64,000 nucleotides of DNA. Source: Dermabacter vaginalis (lineage in GTDB: Bacteria; Actinomycetota; Actinomycetes; Actinomycetales; Dermabacteraceae). Shown here in pieces: positions 37,864-47,827 of this stretch (position 1 is the stretch's first letter; each line of letters begins with the position of its first letter). Below the pieces are notes generated by a model. The model was not told the DNA's origin. It ran no database searches and saw only the letters and a list, made by a program, of their open reading frames with translations. Made by a program: the position numbers and the translations under genes. The stretch spans positions 1,302,001 through 1,366,000 of the forward strand of contig NZ_CP012117.1 in assembly GCF_001678905.1 (NCBI RefSeq), given 5' to 3'.

Positions 37864-40524
37864 CTACTCGGCGAGCGAGCGCAGGACGTACTGCAGGATA
37901 CCGCCGGCACGGAAGTAGTCGGCTTCGCCGGGGGTATCGATGCGCACGAGCGCCTCGAACTCGATGGGTTCTTCACCTTCGCGCGTTGCGCGTACGGAGA
38001 CGGTTTTCGGGGTGACGCCTTCGTTGAGAGCGCTCACGCCAGAAATGGAGAAGGTTTCTTCGCCCGTGAGTCCGAGGCTTTCAGCCGACTCGCCAGCGGG
38101 ATACTGCAGAGGCAGCACACCCATACCGATCAGGTTTGAACGGTGAATACGCTCGTAGCTCTCGGCGATAACCGCGCGCACGCCCAGCAGCTTCGTGCCC
38201 TTGGCTGCCCAGTCGCGAGAGGAGCCGGTGCCGTACTCCTTGCCGGCGAGGACGACGAGCGGAATTCCCGCTTCGGCGTAGTCCTGGGCGGCGTCGTAAA
38301 TAAAGCTCTGCTCACCGGTGAGGAAGTTCCTCGTGTCACCACCTTCGACGCCGTCGAGAAGAAGGTTCTTGAGGCGAATGTTCGCAAAGGTGCCACGGAT
38401 CATGACCTCGTGATTGCCACGGCGCGAGCCGTAGGAATTGAAGTCTTTACGGTCCACGCCGTGCTCGCGAAGGTACCGCCCGGCCGGCGAGTCGGCCTTG
38501 ATGGCACCCGCGGGCGAGATGTGGTCGGTTGTCGTCGAGTCGCCGACCTTCACGAGTACGCGCGCATCTTCGATGTCACGAATTGACTCAAGCTCCATGC
38601 TCATCCCCTCGAAATACGGGGGTTTGCGCACGTAGGTCGAATCTTCGCTCCACGAGAACGTGTCGCCGTCGGGAGTGTCGAGGCCGTGCCAACGCTCATC
38701 GCCGGCGAAGACATCGGAGTAGTCGTTTTCGAACATCTCTTGCGTGATGTTCTCGGCGATCGTGTGTTCGACTTCGGCGGGAGTCGGCCAAATGTCGCGA
38801 AGGAACACGGCGTTGCCCTCGGCATCGTGCCCGAGCGGGTCGGAGTCGAAGTCAAAGTTCATCGTGCCGGCAAGCGCGTAGGCGATGACGAGGGGCGGCG
38901 AGGCCAGGTAGTTCATTTTGACGTCGGGGTTAATGCGCCCCTCGAAATTGCGGTTGCCCGAAAGCACAGCGGTCACGGCAAGGTCGCCCTCGGCAATGGC
39001 TTCGGAGATTTCGGGGGCGAGAGGGCCGGAGTTGCCGATGCAGGTCGTGCAGCCGTACCCGACGAGGTGGAAGCCAAGCTTCTCGAGGAACGGCCACAGG
39101 CCGGCTTTCTCGTAGTAGTCGGTGACAACCTTCGAGCCAGGTGCCATCGACGTTTTCACCCAGGGCTTCACGTCGAGGCCACGTTCAGCCGCGTTCTTCG
39201 CCAGCAGCCCCGCGGCCATCATGACCGATGGGTTCGAGGTGTTGGTGCACGACGTGATGGACGCGATCGAGACGATGCCGTGGTCGATCGTGTAATCGGT
39301 TCCCTTGACCGCTGTGGGGTTCGAGGTGTTCTCGGCATAGGCCGGCAGGGATTTCGCGAAGCTTTCTTTCGCTTCGGTGAGCACGATGCGATCTTGCGGG
39401 CGTTTGGGCCCGGCGATCGAGGGGACGACGGTTGCCAGGTCTAGCTCGAGGTATTCGGAGTATTCCGCTTCCCTCTTAGGGTCATGCCAGAGCCCCTGAC
39501 GCTTGGCGTAAGCCTCGACAAGGGCCACTTGATCGTCGTCACGGCCCGTGAGGCGCAAGTAGTCGAGAGTGACATCATCGATCGGGAAGATCGCGGCGGT
39601 CGAGCCAAACTCGGGGCTCATATTGCCGATCGTGGCGCGGTTCGCAAGGGGGACCTGCGAAACGCCTTCGCCGTAGAACTCCACGAATTTGCCCACGACA
39701 CCGTGCTTGCGGAGCATCTCGGTGATCGTGAGGACAACGTCGGTAGCGGTTGCGGCGGGCGGGATTTCGCCAGTGAGCTTGAAGCCCACGACTCGCGGGA
39801 TGAGCATTGACACGGGCTGGCCGAGCATGGCCGCTTCCGCCTCGATCCCGCCAACGCCCCAGCCGAGCACGCCGAGACCGTTGACCATCGTCGTGTGCGA
39901 GTCGGTGCCGACGCACGAATCGGGATAGGCGCGCACAACGCCGTCAACCTCGCGAGTCATGACGGTGCGGGCGAGGTACTCGATATTGACCTGGTGGACA
40001 ATGCCCGTGCCCGGCGGGACTACCTTGAAGTCATCGAAGGCGCCCTGACCCCAACGAAGGAACTGGTAGCGTTCGCGGTTGCGCTCGAACTCGAGATCCA
40101 TATTGAGCTCGAGTGCGTCAACGCGGCCGGCGACATCGATCATGACGGAATGGTCGATCACCATTTCCGCAGGAGCAAGGGGGTTGATCTTGGAGGGATC
40201 GCCGCCGAGGTCGCTCATAGCTTCGCGCATCGTCGCAAGATCCACAATGCAGGGCACGCCGGTGAAGTCCTGCATGATGACGCGCGCTGGCGTGAACTGG
40301 ATTTCCTCACTCGGCTCGGCCTGGGGATCCCAGTTGGCGAGCGCCTGAACGTGGGCGGCGGTGATGTTTTCGCCGTCTTCAGTGCGCAGAAGGTTTTCAA
40401 GGAGCACTTTGAGGCTGTAGGGAAGCCGACGGTACCCCTCAACAGCGTCGAGTGCATAGATCTCGTATTCGCGCGAGTTGACACTCAGGGAGGTCTTCGC
40501 GCCGAAAGAATTCACCGTGCTCAT
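37864..40524 (-). CDS. acnA: Aconitate hydratase
   Basis: Citrate-isocitrate isomerisation in the TCA cycle, with a [4Fe-4S] cluster. The 886 residues match AcnA/IRP-type enzymes. Cluster Cys appear in [16 protein letters not shown] and [15 protein letters not shown]; other motifs are [22 protein letters not shown] and the swivel-domain [15 protein letters not shown]. Single-gene unit, convergent to the CAP gene. Beyond its start, on the same strand, lies a TrmA-type methyltransferase gene 40 nt upstream, the order also seen in Streptomyces. Confidence 0.98.
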   Translation of the reverse strand: MSTVNSFGAKTSLSVNSREYEIYALDAVEGYRRLPYSLKVLLENLLRTEDGENITAAHVQALANWDPQAEPSEEIQFTPARVIMQDFTGVPCIVDLATMREAMSDLGGDPSKINPLAPAEMVIDHSVMIDVAGRVDALELNMDLEFERNRERYQFLRWGQGAFDDFKVVPPGTGIVHQVNIEYLARTVMTREVDGVVRAYPDSCVGTDSHTTMVNGLGVLGWGVGGIEAEAAMLGQPVSMLIPRVVGFKLTGEIPPAATATDVVLTITEMLRKHGVVGKFVEFYGEGVSQVPLANRATIGNMSPEFGSTAAIFPIDDVTLDYLRLTGRDDDQVALVEAYAKRQGLWHDPKREAEYSEYLELDLATVVPSIAGPKRPQDRIVLTEAKESFAKSLPAYAENTSNPTAVKGTDYTIDHGIVSIASITSCTNTSNPSVMMAAGLLAKNAAERGLDVKPWVKTSMAPGSKVVTDYYEKAGLWPFLEKLGFHLVGYGCTTCIGNSGPLAPEISEAIAEGDLAVTAVLSGNRNFEGRINPDVKMNYLASPPLVIAYALAGTMNFDFDSDPLGHDAEGNAVFLRDIWPTPAEVEHTIAENITQEMFENDYSDVFAGDERWHGLDTPDGDTFSWSEDSTYVRKPPYFEGMSMELESIRDIEDARVLVKVGDSTTTDHISPAGAIKADSPAGRYLREHGVDRKDFNSYGSRRGNHEVMIRGTFANIRLKNLLLDGVEGGDTRNFLTGEQSFIYDAAQDYAEAGIPLVVLAGKEYGTGSSRDWAAKGTKLLGVRAVIAESYERIHRSNLIGMGVLPLQYPAGESAESLGLTGEETFSISGVSALNEGVTPKTVSVRATREGEEPIEFEALVRIDTPGEADYFRAGGILQYVLRSLAE

Positions 40525-40564
40525 CGAGGCTCCTATCGCAAGTGCGGTCGATCGTTGTCAGTAA

Positions 40565-41890
40565 TTATCGTGCGGCCCGTTCGAGCTTCACAACGCATTC
40601 CATGTGGTGGGTGTGGGGGTACAGGTCGAAGACTTGGAAATCGGTGATGGCCCAGCCCTCGTGCTCGGCAACTCGCAGGTCGCGCGCGAGAGTTGAGGGT
40701 TCGCACGAAACGTAGACCATGCGCTCGCGAGTGAGCTCGGCAAGGCGCGCCATGGCCTTTTCGCCAACGCCCGCGCGGGGCGGGTCCATAATGACGCGGT
40801 CAGGCCCTTCATTCGCTTCCGCGAGGAAGTCGCGGACATCCGCGGTGACGGCTTTGGCCTGGGGGTAGGCCGCGAGGTTCTCGGTGGCGTCGGCGCTCGC
40901 GCGTTCCGCTCCCTCGACGCTCACAAGTGCACCTGTGCCGCCGACTGCGCGGGCTGCGGGGACCGAAAAAAGGCCCGCCCCGCCGTACAGATCCCAAATC
41001 CGCTCACCTTCGTGCGCGTCAAGAGCGTGTCCGACGGCGGCGGTCAGAAGGCGCGGCGCATCAACGTGCACTTGCCAGAAACCGCCCGCGTAGAGAGTGA
41101 AAACGTCATCGCCGACGATTTCCCGCACCGAGTCGTCGCCGCGCAGAGCAGTGGTACTCGTGCGCGTGGCGAGCACGATGCTCGCATTGTCGCAGGCGGC
41201 AGGAAGATTGAGATCGTCGAGGGTCAAATCATTCTCGGAGCGCACGATGATCGCGGGCGCGCTCCCGCTTGGAGCGACGACATCGACTGCAACGACGCCG
41301 CTCGGGGCCTTCCACACGTCGATGCCGAGTGCTTGGATTGCGGGATGAGCGAGAGGATTTGACCCAACGGCGTGAATTTCGTGGGAGCGCCAGCCGTGCA
41401 TGCCAACCTTGCCATGATCGACGGCGAAGCGGACGCGCGAGCGCCAACCGAGCCCCGTGTGGTCGTCCCGAGCGGGCTCGATTTGGATGTTTTCAATCGG
41501 GTACGTGCCAATTCGGGCGCGCGTCATGAGCTCCTGAAGAACTTCGGTCTTGATACGACGTTGCGCTTCGATGCGAATATGGGCATAGTCGGCTCCACCG
41601 AGTCCCTCGTATCCGCATTCAGGCCACGCACTGGGGACGCGATCGGGCCCAGCCTCGATCACGTCGATCGTTTCGGCACGCCAAAAGCGCGCGTTCGCCT
41701 TCGAGTCGGGAAGCACTTCAGCAACGACGGTTTCTCCCGGGCACGCGCCACGCACGAAGACAACGCGACCTTCGTGACGCGCGACGAAGGTGCCTCCATG
41801 TGCCGGCTTATCGACGGTCAGGGTGATCAGCCGCCCTTCCCCTGCGAGCTCCTGCACTTCTTTTGGTCGCTCGGATGCGGGACGGGTCAT
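40565..41890 (-). CDS. TrmA/RlmD-family RNA (uracil-5) methyltransferase
   Basis: SAM-dependent RNA m5U methyltransferase. The 441 residues begin with a TRAM domain (about residues 15-70: LITLTVDKPAHGGTFVARHEGRVVFVRGACPGETV). A central region follows, then the Rossmann methyltransferase with WDLYGGAGLFSVPAA (SAM), IMDPPRAGV, and the catalytic Cys in MVYVSCEPSTLARDL. The four-Cys Fe-S motif of RlmD is not evident. Target (tRNA U54 or 23S rRNA) is unknown. The ATG at 41890 overlaps the stop of the KimA-like gene (ATGA). Confidence 0.93.
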   Translation of the reverse strand: MTRPASERPKEVQELAGEGRLITLTVDKPAHGGTFVARHEGRVVFVRGACPGETVVAEVLPDSKANARFWRAETIDVIEAGPDRVPSAWPECGYEGLGGADYAHIRIEAQRRIKTEVLQELMTRARIGTYPIENIQIEPARDDHTGLGWRSRVRFAVDHGKVGMHGWRSHEIHAVGSNPLAHPAIQALGIDVWKAPSGVVAVDVVAPSGSAPAIIVRSENDLTLDDLNLPAACDNASIVLATRTSTTALRGDDSVREIVGDDVFTLYAGGFWQVHVDAPRLLTAAVGHALDAHEGERIWDLYGGAGLFSVPAARAVGGTGALVSVEGAERASADATENLAAYPQAKAVTADVRDFLAEANEGPDRVIMDPPRAGVGEKAMARLAELTRERMVYVSCEPSTLARDLRVAEHEGWAITDFQVFDLYPHTHHMECVVKLERAAR

Positions 41891-43896
41891 GGGGCTAGCT
41901 CCTTGACAACGGGATTCGTGTACGACGCGATCGATGCTTCCTGCTCGGGACCATCGAGATCCCAAGGGACACGGCGGACCGTGACGCGCTCATACTTTTC
42001 GAGTCGGGTCGTGACTCGCCTCAGCACGTGGTTGTGCATGATCGACTCCCACCAGTGTCCCACGAGAAATTCAGGAATGTAGACAACCACGGCGTCACGG
42101 GGGTACGTGCGTGTAAAAGATCGCACGTAGTCGTCGAGCGGCGCGAGGAGGGCGCGATACGGCGAATTGATCACGCGTAGCGGGATGGGGATCTTGCGCC
42201 TGAGCCACTCCGTGCTAAGCGTGTCGATCGCGGAATCGTTGGTCTTCACGGCCACGGCTTGGAGGCTCAGGTGCGGTGACGCCATCGCTTCCTTGATCGC
42301 TCGAATGGCGGGTCGGTTCAGTTGCGTGAGCAGAACGATGCCCCGTGTGGGATCTTTACCGTCGAGGGGGGCGGGTGCAGCGATCGGCCAGCGGCCAAGA
42401 TCCTCGTCGTGGCCGAGGGCGAGTTTCGAGAAGATCCGAGAGTAGTAGCGGCTGATGATCGTCATCGCTGCCCACATAAGCGCCACGGCAGCGAGTGTCA
42501 CCCATGCGCCGAGGAGGAAGTTGGCGGTGGCCACGGTCAGAAGAACCAGGGCCAGGCACACGGTGGCAACGAGACTGACCGCGCGTTTGCGGGCAAAGCG
42601 CTGGCGTTCCTTGAGCCGCACTGCCACGCGGTGTTTTTTCGTGTAGTGGCGGAACATCCCCAGCTGCCCGATCGTGAAGGTCATAAAAACGCCCACGACA
42701 TACATGTGGATGAGCAGCGTAATGTTCGCGCCCGTCGCGAGAACCACGATTTCCGCAAGCCCCGCGAGGAGCAGAATGCCATTGGAGTACACGAGCCTGT
42801 CGCCCCGTGAGGCGAACACGCGGGGGATGTAACCGGTGCGGGCGAGCGCCGCCGTCAGTACCGGCAGTCCGGTGAAGGCGGTGTTCGCGGCAATGCACAG
42901 CACGAGAGTGGCCATGGCGAGCATTGCGAGCGACATGAGCGATCCGGCCCCGAAAATGGCCTCCGCAATCTGGCCGAGCACTGGTGTCGCTTCGCTCACG
43001 CGCGCGCCTTCCGCCTCGCGGGGCGAAAGGCTCACGCGCGTCGCGAGCGCGAGTAGCATGACCCCGAGGAAAAGCACCGCCGTCATCGCGCCCGAAATGA
43101 CCAGCGTGATGCACGCATTGCGGGCTTTCGGGGGCCGGAAAACAGGCACGGTATTCGTGATGGCCTTGACACCGGATACCACGGGAAGGCCGCTCGAAAA
43201 AGCTCGCGCAAGAACGAGCGCGCCGCCGAGCGCAGTGAGAGCCACAGGCTCCCCCTCCCCCGGTTCCGGATAGCTTCCCGCATGTGGGGATAGCCCGAGC
43301 GTCCCTCGCCATGCCTCAATTCCGCCCCACACGAGCGTGATGGTGATCAAAGCGATGAAGGTATACACGGGAAGGCTCACGAGCCGCGCAGATTCCCGCG
43401 CACCTCGAAGATTCACGAGTGCAAGGAGTGCAATAATCGCCATCGTCATGCCGATTTGAAACGGTGCAAGAGGGCTTATCGCACCCCCGATATAGGCGCC
43501 CGCTTGCGAGGAGGCGACCGCGACCGTAAGTACATAATCGGTCACCAGAGCCGCACCTGCGAGTCGGCCCGCGTTCGGACCAAGATTGGTTCGCGCGACA
43601 ACGAAGTCGCTTCCCCCGCCTGGATATTCCTCGATCACGTTCAGGTGGGCGGTCACGACGATCGCCATGACAAAGACGACGGCGATTCCTACCCACGGGC
43701 TCCATGCGAAAAGGCCGATTCCGGAAAGGCCGAGCGTGAGAATGATTTCATCGGGGGCATACGCGAGTGCACTCACCGTATCGGCCGCAAAGGAGGGAAT
43801 AGCGAAGCGCTTCGGGAGGCGCTGGCGCGCGAGGCGATCGGAGCTGAACGGACGCCCGATCACAATGCGTTTGACGGAAGCGAGGGGGCGGGACAC
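41887..43896 (-). CDS. APC-superfamily permease resembling potassium importer KimA
   Basis: A 669-residue permease with about 12 membrane helices in residues 30-480 and a cytosolic C-terminal domain (about 490-669). N-terminal motifs VKRIVIGRPF, SADTVSALAYAPDEIILTL (as AADTVSALAYAP) and EYPGGGSDFVVARTNLGPNAG resemble Bacillus KimA (K+/H+ symporter controlled by c-di-AMP) more than amino-acid carriers; this is from remembered similarity. The divergent trkA pair 145 bp away supports a potassium role. Many databases would call it an amino-acid permease. ATG at 43896. Confidence 0.85.
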   Translation of the reverse strand: MSRPLASVKRIVIGRPFSSDRLARQRLPKRFAIPSFAADTVSALAYAPDEIILTLGLSGIGLFAWSPWVGIAVVFVMAIVVTAHLNVIEEYPGGGSDFVVARTNLGPNAGRLAGAALVTDYVLTVAVASSQAGAYIGGAISPLAPFQIGMTMAIIALLALVNLRGARESARLVSLPVYTFIALITITLVWGGIEAWRGTLGLSPHAGSYPEPGEGEPVALTALGGALVLARAFSSGLPVVSGVKAITNTVPVFRPPKARNACITLVISGAMTAVLFLGVMLLALATRVSLSPREAEGARVSEATPVLGQIAEAIFGAGSLMSLAMLAMATLVLCIAANTAFTGLPVLTAALARTGYIPRVFASRGDRLVYSNGILLLAGLAEIVVLATGANITLLIHMYVVGVFMTFTIGQLGMFRHYTKKHRVAVRLKERQRFARKRAVSLVATVCLALVLLTVATANFLLGAWVTLAAVALMWAAMTIISRYYSRIFSKLALGHDEDLGRWPIAAPAPLDGKDPTRGIVLLTQLNRPAIRAIKEAMASPHLSLQAVAVKTNDSAIDTLSTEWLRRKIPIPLRVINSPYRALLAPLDDYVRSFTRTYPRDAVVVYIPEFLVGHWWESIMHNHVLRRVTTRLEKYERVTVRRVPWDLDGPEQEASIASYTNPVVKELAP

Positions 43897-44041
43897 ACGG
43901 ATAATCTACTCTCCGCCCGGGCACGGCGCACATCCTCATCCGCGCGCACGCTTCGCCGCGCCCCTCACACGTTAGGCTGGATTTATCGTCCGGGCCAGCT
44001 CCGGCGCGCACCACACCAACCGCATCAGGCGAGGATCAGCA

Positions 44042-44710
44042 ATGCACATCGTCATTATGGGCTGCGGCCGCGTAGGCGCAACGCTTGCCACAAAGCTCCA
44101 GACAAACGGACACTCGGTGGCGATTATCGATCGCGACGAGAAGGCGTTCCGCATACTCCCCGATGACTTCGAGGGGATCAAAGTCCACGGAATCGGCTTT
44201 GACCGCCGCTCGCTTGAGCGCGCTCGTTGCGACGAAGCCATCGCCTTTGCCGCGGTCGCCGGCGGCGATAACTCCAATATCATCGCGGCCCGCGCCGCGC
44301 GGCAGCTCTACGGCATCCGCAATGTCGTCGCGCGTATCTACGATCCGAAACGCGCCGAGGTGTATGAACGCCTTGGTATCGCAACCGTGCCCACGGCGCG
44401 GTGGACCACGAATCAGATGCTTACCCGCCTGATCCCGGGCCAGTCAGCTCGTGAGTTTCAGGATATTTCCGGCAACGTGTCGATGCTCGCCTGCGATTTC
44501 CACCCCAGTTGGGTGGGCACAACGCTCGCAGACCTCGAAAAACTCACCGCCTCGCGCGTCGCTTTCGTGACCCGCTACGGCGAAGGGTCGTTGCCGAGGC
44601 GCGACTACCGCATACAGGAAGAGGACATCGTGCACCTCACGCTCGAAACAGAGCGAGAGGCGGAGGTTTCCGCACTGCTCACCCACCATTTTGAGGAGGA
44701 CGCCGAATGA
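44042..44710 (+). CDS. TrkA/KtrA-type RCK potassium uptake regulator (first copy)
   Basis: Cytoplasmic regulatory subunit of K+ transport. The 222 residues carry an RCK-N Rossmann domain (MHIVIMGCGRVGATLATKL, nucleotide-binding Gly loop, and acidic IDRDEKAF) at 1-125 and an RCK-C domain at about 135-215. It matches mycobacterial CeoB. It overlaps the second RCK gene by 4 nt (ATGA). No TrkH/KtrB membrane subunit is in the window. Confidence 0.93.
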   Translation: MHIVIMGCGRVGATLATKLQTNGHSVAIIDRDEKAFRILPDDFEGIKVHGIGFDRRSLERARCDEAIAFAAVAGGDNSNIIAARAARQLYGIRNVVARIYDPKRAEVYERLGIATVPTARWTTNQMLTRLIPGQSAREFQDISGNVSMLACDFHPSWVGTTLADLEKLTASRVAFVTRYGEGSLPRRDYRIQEEDIVHLTLETEREAEVSALLTHHFEEDAE

Positions 44711-45417
44711 AGATCGTCATCGTGGGTGCAGGAAGTGTGGGGCGAAGCATCGCTCGGGAGCTTCTTGACAAGGGGCGCACGGTCACCCTGATCGACCGGG
44801 AGGGGGCACGTCCCGGTCTTGACGAAGTCACGTGGGTGCAGGGCGACGCCGCCGAACTCGATGTTCTCGAAAAGGCGAAGCTTGCCGAAGCCGACGTGGT
44901 CGTCGCCGCCACGGGCGATGACAAGGTGAATCTCGTCGTTTCCCTCCTCGCCAAAACCGAGTTCGGAGTTCCGCGAACCGTGGGCCGCGTCAACCACCCT
45001 CGCAACGAATGGATGTTCGACGATGCCTGGGGCGTCGACGTTGCGGTCTCGACCCCGCGGATTATGACTTCCCTCGTCGAAGAGGCCGTGAGCATCGGCA
45101 CTGTCGTCACGATGTTCTCTTTCGCGAAGTCCGAAACGAGCATGGTCGAGATCACCGTCCCGGAAACCTCGCCGATCGTTGGCAAAGACATCGGTGATGT
45201 GGCGTGGCCGAGGAGCGCGACCCTCGTTGGCGTCGTGCGCGAGGGGCATCCGCGCCCACCTGCCGAATCCGAGGCCCTCGAGCCGCGCGATGAGCTTTTG
45301 TTCCTCGCTCACCGCTCATGTTTGACGGCTCTTCAGCGCACGGTGGTGCCAAGGGGACTCGAGGAAACGACCGCAGCGCTGCCCGTTGTGCGGGTTAGTG
45401 ACGAGGACGAGGACTAA
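44707..45417 (+). CDS. TrkA/KtrA-type RCK potassium uptake regulator (second copy)
   Basis: A 236-residue RCK protein paralogous to the preceding one, matching mycobacterial CeoC. RCK-N: MKIVIVGAGSVGRSIARELLDKG and LIDRE; RCK-C around residues 140-220 (MVEITVPETSPIVGKDIGDVAWP). It probably forms a hetero-octameric ring or a regulatory partner with the first copy. It is convergent to the DUF3159 gene, with 18 nt between stops and no clear hairpin. Confidence 0.93.
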   Translation: MKIVIVGAGSVGRSIARELLDKGRTVTLIDREGARPGLDEVTWVQGDAAELDVLEKAKLAEADVVVAATGDDKVNLVVSLLAKTEFGVPRTVGRVNHPRNEWMFDDAWGVDVAVSTPRIMTSLVEEAVSIGTVVTMFSFAKSETSMVEITVPETSPIVGKDIGDVAWPRSATLVGVVREGHPRPPAESEALEPRDELLFLAHRSCLTALQRTVVPRGLEETTAALPVVRVSDEDED

Positions 45418-45435
45418 AAACCCTCCAATTTCGCC

Positions 45436-46149
45436 CTACGAACGCTTGGACTCCTTGAGGGACGTCGCATCTATGTGAGCGCTGGTGGCGTCGGAAAACC
45501 ACCGCTTCACAAGCGCGCGGTGCTGCAGAAAAACCACATACGTGACCGCCACGAATGCCGGGATCCCCATGAGGAGCTTGGCGATACCGAGCGCGTCTGT
45601 GAACCCCGCGAAATACAGGGGCGCTTGCACGGCGACCTTGAGCGCAAAGAGCCCTGCGTACCACAGCGTGGCATACGTGTAGGTGCGCCTGCCCTCGCGA
45701 GAGGTGCGCCAGGCTGAAACTCGCGGGTCGACGAGTGCGGCCACGTATCCCACTGCAGGGTGTTTCACAAGGATCGAGACGCTCAGTACCACGGCATAGA
45801 CGGCGTTGGTGATCAGACCGGGAAGGTAAAAGCCGCTGCCGTCGCCGCTTTTCACGGCGATGAACGCGCCGAGAGCAATCCCGATCGCACCGCTGATGGC
45901 GGGTGTGACCTGACTTTTCGTGGCGATGCGCCACACGAGTGCGAGAACGACGACGCCGAGCGAAGCGACACTCGCGAGCACGACGTTGCGCGTGAAGAGA
46001 AACAGCACAACGAACAGGAGTGTCGGGAGGACCGATTCGATGAGCCCCCTCACGCCACCGATCGCGTTCATGACGCTGTAGTCATCAGAGGTAAAGCTCG
46101 CTTTGAGCCCGGTTGCAGGTGGTTCGGGGGCTGACGAAGGTGAGGTCAC
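45436..46149 (-). CDS. DUF3159 membrane protein
   Basis: A 237-residue membrane protein with about five or six helices in residues 28-210. The DUF3159 pattern includes MNAIGGVRGLIESVLPTLLFVVLF and TPAISGAIGIALGAFIA, followed by GFYLPGLITNAVYAVVLSVSILVKHP. Start is GTG 46149, overlapping the OB-fold gene stop (GTGA). Function unknown; the position between trkA genes and the OB-fold/DUF3710/dut cluster is conserved in actinobacteria. Confidence 0.9.
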   Translation of the reverse strand: MTSPSSAPEPPATGLKASFTSDDYSVMNAIGGVRGLIESVLPTLLFVVLFLFTRNVVLASVASLGVVVLALVWRIATKSQVTPAISGAIGIALGAFIAVKSGDGSGFYLPGLITNAVYAVVLSVSILVKHPAVGYVAALVDPRVSAWRTSREGRRTYTYATLWYAGLFALKVAVQAPLYFAGFTDALGIAKLLMGIPAFVAVTYVVFLQHRALVKRWFSDATSAHIDATSLKESKRS

Positions 46150-46508
46150 TGGCCGTCGTCCTTCGCACCGTGGATCGCGTATCGGGGGTTGTACATGATG
46201 CGCTTACGGCCTCGCAGGCCTACGAATCCTTCGACCTCCAGGCGCGCACCAGGTTCGATACCGGCGATCGACTGACGCCCGAGCCACACGAGGGCAAGCC
46301 TGCCCGTACCATCGTGGAGATCAACGTCGAGCTTCGGATCCTGGCCTGCCGGCTGGACGACGATCGAGCTGACCGTGCCAAGGCAATGCGCCGGGCGGCG
46401 GGACGTGATGGACGCAATCTCGTCAAGATTCTCCACGCCGCTCTCGTCGTCGTCATTGGTCGACGCGGACGCAGTCAACAGATCCCTCGCCTTCGTGAGG
46501 ACGCTCAC
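46146..46508 (-). CDS. OB-fold nucleic-acid-binding protein
   Basis: A 120-residue protein with a single OB-fold (about residues 35-110: HCLGTVSSIVVQPAGQDPKLDVDLHDGTGRLALVWLGRQSIAGIEPGARLEVEG, a tRNA_anti-like pattern). Start is GTG 46508, three bases after the DUF3710 stop. Role unknown; the family is tied to the DUF3710-DUF3159 block in actinobacteria, and nucleic-acid binding is inferred from the fold only. Confidence 0.85.
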   Translation of the reverse strand: MSVLTKARDLLTASASTNDDDESGVENLDEIASITSRRPAHCLGTVSSIVVQPAGQDPKLDVDLHDGTGRLALVWLGRQSIAGIEPGARLEVEGFVGLRGRKRIMYNPRYAIHGAKDDGQ

Positions 46509-46511
46509 GGC

Positions 46512-47195
46512 CTACCTCACCTCGGCGATTGTGGGCCCCTGACCGAGCGGATCCGCGTCGTCCGGAAGCGGTGAAGCATTCCCCTCACCGGGAACCTTCA
46601 GTTCGAGAACCTCACGGGGGGCCTTCGCCATGGAGCCACGCACGACAACGATCGAGCGAATGATGTCTTCGACCTCTTCGCGCACCGTACCGGTTTGAAG
46701 CGCTGCTCCGGAGATCACGGCGCGCAGAAACCAACGGGGCCCGTCAATGCCAACGAACCGCATGGGCCTGTGAGCGCGCGCGTTCGATCCCTTAATGGCG
46801 AGCGGAATGCGCGCGTAGAGTTCGGTGCCAAACGCCCCTTCACGTGTTTCCGTCGTGCCGCCTTGCGACGCGACTGATTCGCGCAGCGACTTGCGGATGT
46901 CATCCCATAGCCCTTCGCTCTTCGGCGCAGCGAAGGCGTTGATCTGAATTTGCGACTCACCGTACGTGAGAGTGAGGCCCGTGACGGCCCTCGAGCGTTT
47001 TTCTACCTCGACGGCGATGCTCATGCCTTCGTGTGCGGGAATCTGAATCGATCCGAAATCGAGACGTTCGGTATCGGGGGCATCCTTGATATCGAAGGGG
47101 CCCTTGACTTCCTCTTCCTCCGGTGAAGGAGTGTGCGCGAGCGGCGCGCTGTCAGTAGCGGAAGCTTTCTTTTTCGAGCGTCCAAAAAGTCCCAT
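46512..47195 (-). CDS. DUF3710 protein
   Basis: A 227-residue soluble protein of the actinobacterial DUF3710 family. Family patterns are GPFDIKDAPDTERLDFGSIQIP near the N-terminus, LRESVASQGGTTETREGAFGTEL, and FVGIDGPRWFLRAVISGAAL. The first 30 residues are Lys/Ser/Glu-rich and likely disordered. The ATG at 47195 lies 2 nt after the dut stop. Function unknown. Confidence 0.92.
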   Translation of the reverse strand: MGLFGRSKKKASATDSAPLAHTPSPEEEEVKGPFDIKDAPDTERLDFGSIQIPAHEGMSIAVEVEKRSRAVTGLTLTYGESQIQINAFAAPKSEGLWDDIRKSLRESVASQGGTTETREGAFGTELYARIPLAIKGSNARAHRPMRFVGIDGPRWFLRAVISGAALQTGTVREEVEDIIRSIVVVRGSMAKAPREVLELKVPGEGNASPLPDDADPLGQGPTIAEVR

Positions 47196-47197
47196 GT

Positions 47198-47713
47198 TTA
47201 CCCCTCGTGTCCTTCGCCATTGGTCGTGGAAGAAAAACCGCCGCTTGAACCGAAACCAGCTTCGCCGCGCGCTGCCGGGTCGAGAGAGTCGACCTCCACA
47301 ATCGTGGGGCGCAGGATCGGCACGATCACGATCTGAGCGATGCGATCACCACGCGCAATGTGCAGAGTTTCGGTTGTGTCGGTGTTGAGCAGCGCAACCT
47401 TAAGTTCACCCCGGTAGCCCTCGTCTACCACTCCCGGTCCGTTCACGATCGTGATGCCGTGCTTTGCGGCGAGTCCGGAGCGTGGGCACACGAGCCCGAC
47501 GGTGGCCGGCGGAAGAGCGATCCTGACTCCCGTGGGAATGAGGGCTCGCTCACCGGGGGCGAGGTCAAAGTCAATGGCGCTCGTGAGGTCGAGTCCTGCG
47601 TCGTCAGCGTGCGCACGCGAGAGCGCAAGCTCGGGCGCCTCGCACACCGTTGGCAATTCGACGGGGCGCGGGGCGCCGGCGGACGGCGTGGGCGCGGTGG
47701 CGTTTTCACTCAT
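47198..47713 (-). CDS. dut: Deoxyuridine 5'-triphosphate nucleotidohydrolase
   Basis: Hydrolyses dUTP to dUMP, limiting uracil in DNA and feeding thymidylate synthesis. The 171 residues show the five dUTPase motifs: DAGLDL, CPRSGLA, GVVDEGYRGELKV, RGDRIAQIV and the C-terminal GEAGFGSSG. There are 24 extra residues at the N-terminus. It heads the dut-DUF3710-OB-DUF3159 run on the minus strand and diverges from the DUF3093 gene. Confidence 0.96.
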   Translation of the reverse strand: MSENATAPTPSAGAPRPVELPTVCEAPELALSRAHADDAGLDLTSAIDFDLAPGERALIPTGVRIALPPATVGLVCPRSGLAAKHGITIVNGPGVVDEGYRGELKVALLNTDTTETLHIARGDRIAQIVIVPILRPTIVEVDSLDPAARGEAGFGSSGGFSSTTNGEGHEG

Positions 47714-47827
47714 GGGCTCAGCCTATCGCCGCTTGAGCTCTTCGTGCGGATACTTGCACGGTTGCGCCCCTCGTGTGTGGGGGATCTTGCGCGAGTGCGG
47801 GCGCGGCTCGAAGTGCTGTGTGAGACG

